The notes under the pieces are model-generated. The model was not told where the DNA came from. It did not search any database and saw nothing but the letters and a program-made list of their open reading frames with translations. A stretch of DNA of 64,000 nt from Archilochus colubris (lineage: Eukaryota > Chordata > Aves > Apodiformes > Trochilidae). The DNA is taken from NCBI GenBank assembly GCA_023079485.1, contig CM041084.1, positions 122,686,467 to 122,750,466 on the forward strand, read 5' to 3'. Shown piece after piece: positions 27,016 through 37,772 of the stretch; the stretch's first letter is position 1, and each line of letters starts with the position of its first letter. A program made the translations under genes and the position numbers.

Positions 27016-27688
27016 TGCTCACACACCAGTATCCAGAATGGATAATTTAATGGATGTTTATGATAAGATGAAGGGAAGAGACCAGGGAAACATAATGCTT
27101 GAAAAAAAGGAAGAGCCCACATATTTTGCTGGGTTAGGAATGTCCTCTGTCCATATTCTAAACCTGGGGGCAGAACACAGGCTTGAAATGAAGTGGCAGT
27201 TCAGCTGGACTAAACAGAAGAAAGCACTAACTCCTTTAATATTTATAGCAGTAGAGAAAACATTGCACCATGATGACAAGTTACCACAAGCCCATGTTCA
27301 TTACCATCCCAAATCCTCAATCATAGTGCTTTAGTGGTTTACATGCAACTTGGCTTACCTCTGCAGCTTGCAGTGAGGCTTGCTCTCCACATACCAGATA
27401 AACCCTACTTCATTCTCTTCTCTCCAGATCACCAAAGCCATCAGTTTCCATGGAGTGAATTAAACCCACTGCAGTACAGTACAGATCTGCCATCCCTACT
27501 ACACTCCTGCAGTTTTGCTTTTGGTCTTCTGCTTTCACTTACTGCACACTTTTCTCACATCTAATCTGTTGCTTTAAAATTACTTGGAAGAATCTTTAGA
27601 TTAAGCTTTACATACTCCTTTTTATCAGTCTCTAAAGAAATACGCAAAAAGCAAAGGCAATGTTTAAAAAATGTTAAATTCTAACAGG

Positions 27689-27766
27689 TTTTAATTTTAA
27701 TTAAAAATTAAAGTTAATTAAAAATTAAATGTAAATTAAAAATTTAATTAAGTTTTTTTTTTATTT
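27689..27766. repeat. AT-rich low-complexity stretch
   Basis: This consists of repeated TTAATT/AATTAAA motifs that are self-complementary, followed by a T run. It is simple sequence in ZNF704 intron 1. Confidence 0.85.
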
Positions 27767-29613
27767 GTAATACTTAACAGTATAAATAATGAAAGCAAAA
27801 CCAAGGCAGGTCATTATTCTTCTATAGTCAGTAAATGCCTGCACATAGTTACTGAACTACAGTGCTGCAGATAACTTGAGATTTTACATGTACTGAAAGT
27901 AGTCTACACATTACTGCAGTCATCTCATATATGAGGCAGACTTATTTTTCAAGTAGGTAAAGACATGTGAGCACAATGTTCTTACAGGCAAACATGGTAC
28001 TAAATGCAAGAGAGAAATACCAACGACCTTGATTTATTTTATAAAAGATCTACTACTTGAAAATATGCTGCTGACAAAGAGTACACTCCAATAACCCATG
28101 TTATATGCAGATTATACCTATATAATCCATCTGATTATTGTGCTCCATTTGAGAATTCCACATTTTTTACCTATTAAGTACAGAGTGAAAGTTTCTCTAA
28201 GCCTCTTCTACACCTTGAAGTTTTGATGCACTGCGTATACAGATGAGGCCAGACCACCATTCTGGTAACTCTTCATCCTCCAGCTACAAGTCAAGTGTGA
28301 ACACATTTTTTAACAACAATATTATCCAAGCCTGTCACACTTCAATGGCACAGATGGGTCTGACCCAGCCAGACCATAACCACATCTCATGGCCTTTGAA
28401 AGACTGAACAGTTAGTTACAAGGACAGGGTCCAATAACCTAACTGGGTGGCAGATTTATCCTGTCAAGGCTTTGCCAAATTTGCTCTGAATCAATATGGG
28501 GATAAGTTGTACTTTGACTGCTGCTTTTATTTCAGGATCTTTTGTTGTTCAGTTTTAGTTCCTTTTTTTCCTTCTTATAGGAATAGATACAGGAAAAACC
28601 CCATTGGTAATATGGCACTAATACCAGGTCGACTCTGATCCTTTCTCAGGTAATAATAATTATCCAAATGAATACCCTTTAAGCTTCGATATACATTTAC
28701 TTTCCATAACTAGCACACACCTATCACATGACTACAGACCTACACACAGACTTAACGTTACTAGTCCGGGTTATCCCAAGAGAAAAATAATTGCAGAAAA
28801 CCTCTCAAGATAAAGTAATTAAGGCTGAGCCTGCAGGATCTCAGCCCACAAGCATCCAGCAGGCTGATCCAAAACGCACCGAATTCAGAGGACTGCCCGA
28901 GCATACTTCGATGGGATTTGAATCGGGCCTCTACACAGCACTACTGCTGCATTCAGAAACTTTTCGCAAACCTCCCGTCCAGGTCTCCATCCGACGTCCA
29001 CCTTCCCTGGCAGGAGCCCTCCACCGCCCTGCCCAGCAGCACCCCGTAACCCGCACACACGGCGGCCAACACTTCAGTCTTGAAAAAAACCTCCGCGCAA
29101 ACGCGCGGGTCGGACACCCTTCACCACCCCTGACTTCGCCCAGGAAAGTCTTTATTCCCGATACTCAAACTACTTCGGGTGACTTCCCACCCACGCCTCC
29201 TTTCAGCCGCGCAGCTGCCCGCACCGGCACCCCCCACCCCAGGGCTCCAGAGCCCCCAGAGGCAGCTCACCCCCGCCCTCCCGGCGGGCTGCACCGGGCC
29301 CCTGCCTCATCTGGGACTTGTTGAACGCGAGCCCGGCCGCCCCCGCCTCCCTCCCCCGCTCGCCAGCACCACTGCCGCCCCCGGGGGCCGCCCCGCCACA
29401 AGCCCGAGTCCTGCCGCCAGCCGCAGGCAGCCCGCCTGGGGCGGGGCACGGCGGCCACCCCCAACGCTCCCCCGGCCCAGCCCGGGAACCGGCCGGCCTG
29501 GCCCGCCCCGCCACCCCCGCTCGGGCCCCTCTGCCGGCAGCGAGCCGAGCCGAGCCGGGCCGGGTGGTTCGCGCCACCGCCCCACTCCTGTGCTCCCCCT
29601 CCCCGGGACGCAC

Positions 29614-29895
29614 CTTCAGGTTCCCCCGGAGGGGGCCCTTGCCGTGGCCGGTCAGCGCCGAGGGGGGGCTTTCCAGGCCGGCCTCTTCCTCCTCCTCTTC
29701 CTCTTCCACCTCTACCACCACGTCCTCGTCTTCGTCCTCTTCCTCCAGCGCCGCGGCGGAGCCCTCTCGCCGGGGCGGCCTCCAGGCGCTCTCGGGTTTG
29801 GGGGGCCGGACCCCGTCCGCCTGCGCGGCTGCCGGCCCCGCGCTCAGCCGCCGACTGCCCATGCTAGAGCGTTTGGCCAAGCGCCGCGCCTGCAT
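29614..29895 (-). CDS. ZNF704: ZNF704, first coding exon (94 codons)
   Basis: This is the N-terminal exon. The ATG at 29,895-29,893 has a good context (A at -3, preceded by GGAGGCACC). The protein starts MQARRLAKRSS, the start I recall for vertebrate ZNF704, with a basic RRLAKR cluster. Residues 15-50 are rich in Ala, Pro and Arg. Residues 51-71 are an almost unbroken acidic tract of Glu and Asp with a VVVEV interruption. The tail is GHGKGPLRGNLK. The exon ends AAG/GTGCGT with GT at 29,613-29,612, phase 0, matching exon 2. No catalytic or zinc-binding residues are in this exon; it is predicted to be disordered. It seems shorter than the mammalian N-terminus as I remember it, mainly in the Pro/Ala and acidic parts, but this was not aligned. 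It is the only large open frame in the island with both family identity and a matching splice partner. Confidence 0.92.
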
Positions 29896-29986
29896 GGTGC
29901 CTCCGCCCGCCCGGCCCGGCCCTGCCCGGCCCGCCTCCCGCCGCGCTCAGCCCCGGCTGCGGGCAGCGGCAGCACCGAGCCCAAGG

Positions 29987-30001
29987 GGCGGCGGCGGCGG
30001 C
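29987..30001. repeat. (GGC)5 trinucleotide repeat in the inferred ZNF704 5' UTR
   Basis: Five GGC units lie about 90-110 bases upstream of the ZNF704 ATG, read as GCC on the transcribed strand. The tract is short and probably stable, and is embedded in a longer GGGCGG-rich segment. Confidence 0.8.
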
Positions 30002-30475
30002 GCTCACCGGGGGGCGGCGGTGGGTGTGTGCGGCGGGAGCGCCGCGGCCATGGGGGCCCGCGGGCACGGCCGCCCCGCCGCTCCCCCACCTGCTCCCGCC
30101 GCCCTCCTCCTCCTTCTCCGCCGGCCTGCCCGCCCGGCCCGGCTGTCGGGCACTGCGCGGGGTCCGCTCCCGCTCGCCCTTCCTCGCCGCCGCTGGTCCT
30201 CGGCACCAAAACCCGGACTGGATTCCCGCCGCCCGCGGCTCCGCCAGGCGCTGCGCGGGGCCGCGCTGCCTCCGCCCGCGGCCGCGATTCCCTGCGGAGC
30301 GGCGCGGTGCCGGTCTCCGCCGCCCACCTGCCTCGCCCCGTACTCCCGGGAAGCGGGGTACCGGTCCGGCCCTGCCGCTGCACCCCCGCCGGCGGTTTGT
30401 CTAAATGCTTAAATGGCAGGAGGGCCGGAGCTGCTTAAACGGCAAACGGGACGGGCTGCCAGATGTCTCGGGTGA

Positions 30476-33400
30476 AATAAAATTATTTCACCTCTCCCCC
30501 CCCAAAAAACATAAATGGAAAAACATGGAACTTTTCAGGGAAAAAAAAGCTGAAGAGTCTGGGATTTCTTTTGAGATGAAAAATGGAAGCAGAGCTATCT
30601 ACAGCCTGTGGAGCAATCTATCTAGGATGGTTAGGGAAGTAATTTTCAGTTTAAATGGTAGTACTTTTGTGCTTTAAGTTTTTAAATGCCTTTCTGAAAA
30701 GTTTTTTAAATTAAAAGTGTCCAAGCTTTCAGTAATTACAGTCACCATTTTAATTTATTAGAAGTTTCTCTACCATCTATTAAAACCTCCTGAGATTGAG
30801 TTATACTTAAGATTGATATGTCCTTTTCCTAACCTCTTCCTCTATAAGTAAGTTTTAAGTCTGCCTTTTAATGCTCTTTTTGAAAGGCTTTTTTTTTTTT
30901 CCACAAATTACAGTAATTCTCTTTTCAATGTTCACATTTCTCCACACACATTCTACTTCATAGAGATGCCACAGGCCACACATACACATGACATGTCAGC
31001 ATGGAGCCAAGCTTCACCTCCAACACAAGGTTAATTTGTCATGGTCTAAAAGTAATAATATTTATTCCTTTTGGAATGTAGCATGCAGCACTTTCTAGGC
31101 GAGAAATTATAGATACAGAACCCATTCTTAAAGAATTAATGACGTTACTTTTCATGCTTAACTGTGCCAGTTGTTTCAGTTTTCTCAACCCAACCCCAGA
31201 ACCCAGTTGTTTTTATTCAGTCTTGCAAGGTTCCCAGAGCCTCTGGATCTCTGGATAAGATCTGAGAAAGAATCGCTGGCAAATTCAAGCATATGAAGTC
31301 TTTCAGCCGGATTTCCTCACCCATCTAAAAGTGACATTTCCAGGCATTTTACCACAGCTTTGATCAGCTGCACTGCAATGTTGGGTCAGCCCATCTCACA
31401 GCAGCAGCAGTCAACCCCCCTGGTATGCACCACCCCGAGGTGTCCTGTCTTTTCTTCCTGCTGCTGCACGAGTATTTAGGATTCTGATACCTGGTTAGTG
31501 GATCTGTCACGGATTTTTGAAGCTGATATTGCAGAAAGGTTAGGTTTGTGTAAGCAAAAAAAAAAAAAAAGCTTTTTTTATTCCTAGACTGTTCAGAAAC
31601 AAGGTTTAGGTTTGACAAAATGTTCTGCTTCAGTTTTGCCTTGAACATGAATTCCACTGTGATTTTAAATGGTATTCTCACTTCCTTCATACTTGTACAT
31701 CAAGGTAATAATACCTCCTAGCATTAAAATTACTTAAAATATTTTGTATCATTTGAATACCACCTAAATCTAATTGTGATCTTCTGTCATGGCTTGTGTT
31801 CACAATTACTGGGATTACTTTACTGTAGGTCCCAATGCTCTCTCTACCACATACTGAGATAAATGCTGAGAGACTTTCTTAGGGTTTTTGAAGGTCTGTA
31901 TGTTTTATTTGGAGAAAGAACATAATCAGAAACAGAAAACAGTGATGAAAAGGACAGTTGCACAGACATGTCTGTTAACTTCAGCAATACTTTACACTTC
32001 TGCCTTTATTTGAACTCTGTATTCAGCCCTTTTGTCAAGTTAGTTCTGGAACCCACTGGAAGATAACTTGATGCCTCTTGCCCTGAGATTTTTATGAGTG
32101 AACATAAAAGCAGAGATTGTTAACCAATAATCAAGCTGTTCTCAGTTTAACAACTCAGCAAAGAAGAGATGCTCAGACAGACTCTTAGAGATAAAACATG
32201 CCAGGCCTGCCTGCCAGGGGTTGTTCCATTGTCTTCTCCCCCATGATGATGCTGGGTCATGGCCCCTCAGCTCTCAAAGCAGAGCAGGACAGCAGGTGAA
32301 CCCTGGAAAATGTGGGCAGCATGATAGCGGAAAAGTGGAACCAGAATCTGGTCAAGGGAAAGAAGTCAAAATAATTTTGGGATCAGATGGGAAAAGGAAT
32401 AGCAGTCCAGAGTTCACTGGGTTAATGGGCAGGGCAATGCTAAGAAAGGGTTTAGAGAAGAACACTGATTTTTGATTAGTGATCTGAGCTGCTAATGATT
32501 TTACTCCTGCTCAGTTATCAAATGCAATGAGAAGCCAGTGTTGACAACTCTACAACAGATTGGTTAAAAATTTCTAGCACTTCCCAGGCAAGCCAGATTG
32601 GAGATGTAGTAAGAATAACTTCTCTCACAATATTTGATGCAAACAAAAGACAGAAATGACTGTTTGCTCCATTTCTTCCAGTCTGTCTGACTTGTAGCAT
32701 GAATGAAGATGAAGCTGAACTCATATTGCCCTTTCACTGCTTCCCAGGGAAGCTGAATTATGGTGGAAGTCTTCTAAGGACAGCCAGGGAGTCCTAGATC
32801 CAGTCCTTCTCAGTATCACATTCAGTATTACATTCACAAGCACTTAAAAGTCAAAAAAAGAAGGCATAATCTGCTATCACCCATCAGCATTTTTTCTCTG
32901 AGACTCAGTCTTAGCACTCTTGGGGTGAACTGCTGAACAATTCTGGCCCATAGCCACATTCTGACATCAAGTAAATTCTAGTGATATACGGGGTAATATG
33001 GTAACACTTAGCTAACCAGAGATACCTCATGATTGTACCACAGCATAATATGTCTCTAATGAAAGTACAGGCTCTGGCTGTAATAACAACTGTTTACATG
33101 TCAGTGATTTCCTAGCTTATTAAAACTTAATGTGCACATTTGCACTCCCTTTGTGTATACAGCTCTCCAACACAGCAGAAGTGTTTCAGATGCTCCTTCG
33201 CCTCTAACCTTAGCCATCAGTTTGTATTTCCAAAAAAAAAAGTGTCTTACTCTTAAAAACACAGGAGACAATTTGAATTATAATTGTATATGAGCATGTA
33301 GATCTCCCACCAGTTGTTCTTCTAGAACAATCTGTGAAGGTGAATTACAGTGACAGCTTTGCAGTTCATCTTGAATAATTATTGTCTAACTTTTCAGTTC

Positions 33401-36224
33401 TGTGCACTAGACACATAAAAAAGGTAATATAGCTTTCCCCGGCACTGCATTAACTAGTCTACACTGATTAATGTCAGTGTGGAGTTTTCTTAGGATACAT
33501 TTTCCAATCATTTTATACAGTCCATCTCTCAGTTAAGTGCTCCTCTCAATTTTAATATAAATATTTACAGATCACCTTGACATTTTGTTCCATTTAGCTG
33601 CTGCTACTTCATACTGTGATTGTGACTGCAGGCAAAGCTTGCCTGCCACCAAGTTGGGCTTTGAGTCCCTTTTGCTTCAAAAAGCAAGAGATTCTTCCAT
33701 AATGCTCAGGTAGGCACTACCATGTAACCACCTTGCTTGCTGGTCCCAGAACTGCTTCCATCAGACACATGGGATGCAGCAATGCAGCTGCAAGCAGCAA
33801 CAAGCACTAGCCAGGGCTAACAAGTACAGGTGTGCTTTAGTTTTCCTCACAGGAACAGGTGGATACACTGCAGTGCGCATTTTGCTGGACCACCCAGAAT
33901 CCTGCCTCGGCTAGCTCTCTCTTTTTTTTCCCTTTTTTCCTGATGTGCCTGAAAGAGAAAATTTCTCCATTTGCTGCCTTTAGTCTCCGAGTATTTTTTC
34001 CTCTTGCCCATAAATAGCTGGCTTTTTATCACTAGAGGCACAATCCCCTCTGCTCCTACCTCCTCGCAAACTGATGACTTTAAAATTCAAGCATTAATAG
34101 GAAGCAAAGAAACCTTTAATGTTCTGTGCGTTTAGTCACAACACTTCTTTAACATGAGCTGCCCCAGTAGTCACTCACTTTTCACTTAGTGTGCAACAAA
34201 TTTATTTGAGCTTTAGTATTAAAACCAGCATGTGGACCAACCATGTGTGTGTTCCACTTCTCTCATAATCCCAAGCATTTGAGTCCCTGCCAACTTCGTT
34301 ATTTGGGGACCTGCCTCCTCCACACCCCCTTTGTAAACTTTGCATTTGTTTTGCTTTATAGTGATCACTAAAGTTCTCACTCCAGCTGGGAGGACAGTCA
34401 GGCACCTTCAAGAACAAGGGAATGATTGGCAATATTAGGCAGAAAATTGTCTACCAGATGCTGTTCAAAAGGAGATGTGGCAGCCTTCTGACCCCCTTCT
34501 CAGGAAGCAAAATCATCACTTCTGAGACGTGCCTTCGCCCCACTCATCAACGGAGCAGGGAGCACAAGGTCACTTCTGTGTCTGGTTGCTGTGCAGTGAA
34601 ATGCCACGCTGCAGACAAGGCTGTGCCTCCTGCTCCAAGAAGGTTCCACTGCCAGCCATGCATCGGAATGAAGCTGCAAATTTCATCAGCCATTACACTC
34701 TGCACTTTTCAGTTACTGCTCTGAAACGTTTACTAGTTCCAAATAATCTTATTGGTATTGCAGGTATTCCAAGGAATTCCAGATGGTCCATCCATGACCT
34801 GTGAGGCAATGATCATGAACCAGAACTGCATGGCTGTTTTAAAACCCCTCCCCGCTCCCCTTAAGTTTTTCCTATTGTCGGTATTTCACACAATTTACAT
34901 GTTTGTATCTCTTAGAAGGCTTTGTTTCCCAGGAAAACAGGTCAGCTCCTCCGATTTATGTTAGTACTTATAAAATTACTTACAATTATTTCCTTTTTTT
35001 TGTTTTGTTTTTCAAATTCAAGAATCTGAAAAAAAGGATGAATTTGAAAAAAAAACAAACCCTAACATTTTCTTATTTAATGAGCATAGACTCACCATCA
35101 AGAAAAAAAGAGAAAACACTGTTTCTTAACGAAGAGGGGATAGAAAAAAATATAAAATCAGTCTACATGGAGGGCGAAAACACAAAAAAACACAGGCCTC
35201 TCTAAGGCAAATACTTGGGCACATAATTGAAATAATATACATAGGTTGGTTGTGGGTTTTTTTACACAAAGAAGTTTTTCTGGGGGGGGATTTCAAAGTT
35301 GTGCTCACCAAAGTGTGTGAACAACTCCTAAAATGACACCAGAATGAAAGGAAGGCTACAGAAAAGACTGTAATTGCAATACTATTTTAAGTAAGTGTAT
35401 TCATTAACTGTCCTAATTTAGGTGTAATTTACCATGTAAGTCAGATTAAACATATACCAAGAAAACTGATGAATTTGCAGAGGTTGCAATTACAAAGAAA
35501 GTAACTAGCTGTTCCTTTCAAAATAAACAAATTAGATCAGGCACTCAGTAAAACACAAATATTACAAGACCACATAAAACAGAACTTCAAACCTCAAATT
35601 CTACCTGGAAACTCCACTGTAAATCTTGTGGGATGAAGAAAAAAATCTATATAGCTGTCAGTCAATGCCAGCAATAAAATTATTTAGTCCACTATATCAA
35701 GTAATGAAGAAAAATTTAATCATCTTGCCACCTAAGATAGTATAATTTTATTAGCATGAATTCTTAATGTTTGACATGAATACTCTGCTTTGAACAGAAC
35801 TCGATTTTTTTGGTTTGCATGCCACACAGACATTAACCCTTAAGGCTCTTGAAGTAAATACTGCTGTAACTAAGACTGAAGGGATATACCAGATTAGCAG
35901 ATAATTTAAACATAGCCCACACCTCAGAGATTTTTATCATTAATCATCTGAAAGGCAGGTCACTAGCTTGAGATGTAAGAGCAATTTTCCGTGTTATGCA
36001 CGTTCTTATTTTGTAGCAAGTAAAGATGGTTCGTTAAAGCTAATTTTGGTGGGGTCTGTTTTGGTTTGGTTTCAGGTAAAATCCCTGATCCAGCTTTCTC
36101 CGGAGGTGCTCCTTCCAGTCAACTCCTTACGAGTTTTAAGAAAAAACGAGTGTATGGCTTTTCCCCTAATAAAAAGAAGCTGAAAAAAAAAATTACATTA
36201 TAAAATACGTATCTGAATTGTTCT
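30476..36224. other. Intergenic, repeat-poor
   Basis: This unique AT-rich DNA lies between the two CpG islands, upstream of ZNF704. I see no CR1 copy, no recognisable exon and only short A or T runs (for example at 30,890, 31,558 and 33,231). Open frames up to 108 codons look random in composition. Enhancers or non-coding RNA exons could be present but cannot be recognised by eye. Confidence 0.7.
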
Positions 36225-37010
36225 GCTTTTCTCCTCCGTTCCCTTTCGGGAACGAGCTGCCCTGTTCTCCAGGGGGAAATCCGGTTGACCTCTTCTTGCT
36301 CTCCCCCATAAAAAAACCCTGGCACACCAACACCCCCCTCCCCGGGCCCCGGAGCTGGACAGACAGGGATTAAGCGGACTCGTTTGCAATACAAGAATTT
36401 TCCCCCCTAGGAACCTGCCCTTTGCCTGTCACGCCCAAGACGAGCTCCGGCAGGCACTGGAGGACCCACCGGCCGCTCTCCCCACACAGCCCCACCCGCC
36501 CGGCTGCCCCCGGGTTGGGAGGGCTCTCCGAGCTCCCACAGCCCCCGCTCCATGCTCCCCGCCAGCGATCCTGTTCAGCTTTTGCCTCGGATTCCCCCTC
36601 CTGCCGGCAGAGAGCCGCCCGTAAACATGTGCGGCCCTGTCAGCGGGGTCGGCCCTGCTCGCCCGCCCGCCCGTTCGCCATGCAGGGCCCGGCGGCCGCC
36701 CCCAGGCGGGGCGCTGGTTGCGCAGCAACATGGAGAGGAGGGGAAGGGACGGGAGGGGAAGGGAAGGGAAAGAGCCGGGGTTGGGGGGGCTCGAGGGAGG
36801 CGGTGCTTGCTGTGCCGAGGGGAATGTGGCGGGGGCGGGCAGCGGGACTGTCCCGGACTGGTCCGGAACAGGAGTGGGCCGGGGGGCAGAGAGACGCGGC
36901 AGTCACCGGTGCTGTCCCGACAGGGTTTAATAACTGCGTGTTTCCTTCGCCATGGCGGGCGGGTTCCACTGCTGGCTCGGCCTGGCCCGGCCCTGCGGTG
37001 TCTGGAATAA
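36225..37010. promoter_or_regulatory. Second CpG island, no gene assigned
   Basis: A GC-rich, CpG-rich block of about 0.8 kb lies roughly 6.3 kb upstream of the ZNF704 ATG and about 14 kb beyond the inferred PAG1 3' end. It includes GC boxes and an imperfect palindrome GTTGCGCAGCAAC at 36,717-36,729, loosely similar to an RFX X-box but with one mismatch. A G-rich purine tract follows. Open frames of 100-204 codons on both strands have the low-complexity Pro/Arg/Gly composition typical of CpG islands. It may be an alternative ZNF704 promoter or the promoter of an unidentified, possibly non-coding, transcript. Confidence 0.75.
36732..36803 (+). repeat. G-rich polypurine tract, possible G-quadruplex
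   Basis: A nearly uninterrupted purine run with many GGG and GGGG groups spaced by A or AA is followed by a seven-G run and GAGGGAGG. The spacing satisfies the usual G3+ loop 1-7 pattern on the plus strand. It lies in the core of the second CpG island. Confidence 0.75.
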
Positions 37011-37095
37011 TCAGTTTTACACTTGGCTATAAATAAACGTCTTAAAGCCCCCATTACGGATATCGGAAGCTTGAGTAAAGCTTTAAGCTTCCTTC

Positions 37096-37162
37096 AAAAA
37101 AAAACCAAAACCAAAACCAAAACAAAACACCACCCTCAAACAACAACAAACCAAAACCCAAA
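37096..37162. repeat. (CCAAAA)n-like A/C-rich simple repeat
   Basis: Repeated AAAACC/CCAAAA units follow an A run and merge into CAA-rich sequence. Confidence 0.85.
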
Positions 37163-37629
37163 TACAGCTTTTGTAAAATTCCTGTGGAAAGAAGTTTCAA
37201 AATTATAAAAATAAACAGCCCAGAAATCGCCAAATACATAAAATGGCCCAGCTTTGGGTCAATTACACCTCATTATTGCTGAGCTGAAATTAATTACCTG
37301 GGAGCCTATGTCTTGAATTGGGTTGGGACAATTTTTACTCCAGCAGTTACTGTGCAGGCATGATACAAATGTAAGCATGGAAAATTAAACACATCGTGGG
37401 TTTTAGGTAAAATACACTTATTAAAAAGATTCAGAAAAGTTAATGGTGTTGCAAGTTCAGTTCAACTGCAGCACTTCCCTCCATCCCCCAGGAAAAGCAC
37501 TTACATTGCAAATACTGAATGTCATTTATTTCCCTGGCTGGTGGCTGGGACTTTGGTTTTGTTTTGAGGGAGAAGTTCCTGTAAAATTGAAAAACTAAAT
37601 TATGAAGTGGTAGTGTTTTAAGTGTCTTC

Positions 37630-37772
37630 TAGTGTTTTGGGGTTTTTTTTTTAAGTGTAATATTTTGGCTTGAATTTCTAAGCTTTTTGGTTTCTAAATG
37701 GTTGGTTGGTTGTTTTTTTTGTTTTTTTGGAAATGCAAAACCTGTTTGGTTGGGGGCTTTTTGCTGGTTTCC
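37630..37772. repeat. T/G-rich low-complexity sequence
   Basis: Runs of T broken by GG, GTTGG and TTTTGG units are interspersed with short unique segments. Confidence 0.75.

Larger units (their letters stand above)
12267..29613 (-). other. ZNF704: ZNF704 intron 1
   Basis: This 17,347-bp intron lies between two phase-0-compatible splice sites. It holds three CR1 fragments (14,152-14,612; 24,793-25,222; 26,129-27,015), a 22-bp tandem repeat near 21.7 kb and an AT-rich low-complexity stretch near 27.7 kb. Elsewhere I see only unique AT-rich DNA. Its right-hand end overlaps the promoter CpG island. Open frames of 90-144 codons within it (for example at 16.3-16.7, 20.9-21.3 and 23.0-23.4 kb) have no recognisable domain and no matching splice signals that I could support. 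Confidence 0.88.
28965..30475 (-). promoter_or_regulatory. ZNF704: CpG island: ZNF704 promoter, 5' UTR and exon 1
   Basis: GC content and CpG density rise abruptly near 28.97 kb and fall at about 30.48 kb. The island covers the first ZNF704 coding exon and at least 500 bases upstream of its ATG on the minus strand. GC boxes (GGGCGG/CCGCCC) are numerous and I see no convincing TATA box, which fits a dispersed-start, broadly active promoter. The transcription start is inferred to lie between 29,896 and about 30,450, so that stretch would contain the 5' UTR. Long open frames on both strands here are a by-product of GC richness. Confidence 0.85.

Noticed and set aside
29179..30438. A 419-codon plus-strand open frame, and several others of 126-364 codons on both strands, in the first CpG island
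   Set aside because: They overlap the true ZNF704 exon on the opposite strand and have Pro/Arg/Ala/Gly low-complexity composition. Long frames arise by chance in GC-rich DNA because stop codons are AT-rich.
36422..37054. Open frames of 204 (plus) and 159 (minus) codons in the second CpG island
   Set aside because: They share the same GC-driven low-complexity composition, with no domain, no splice partner and no agreement on a frame.
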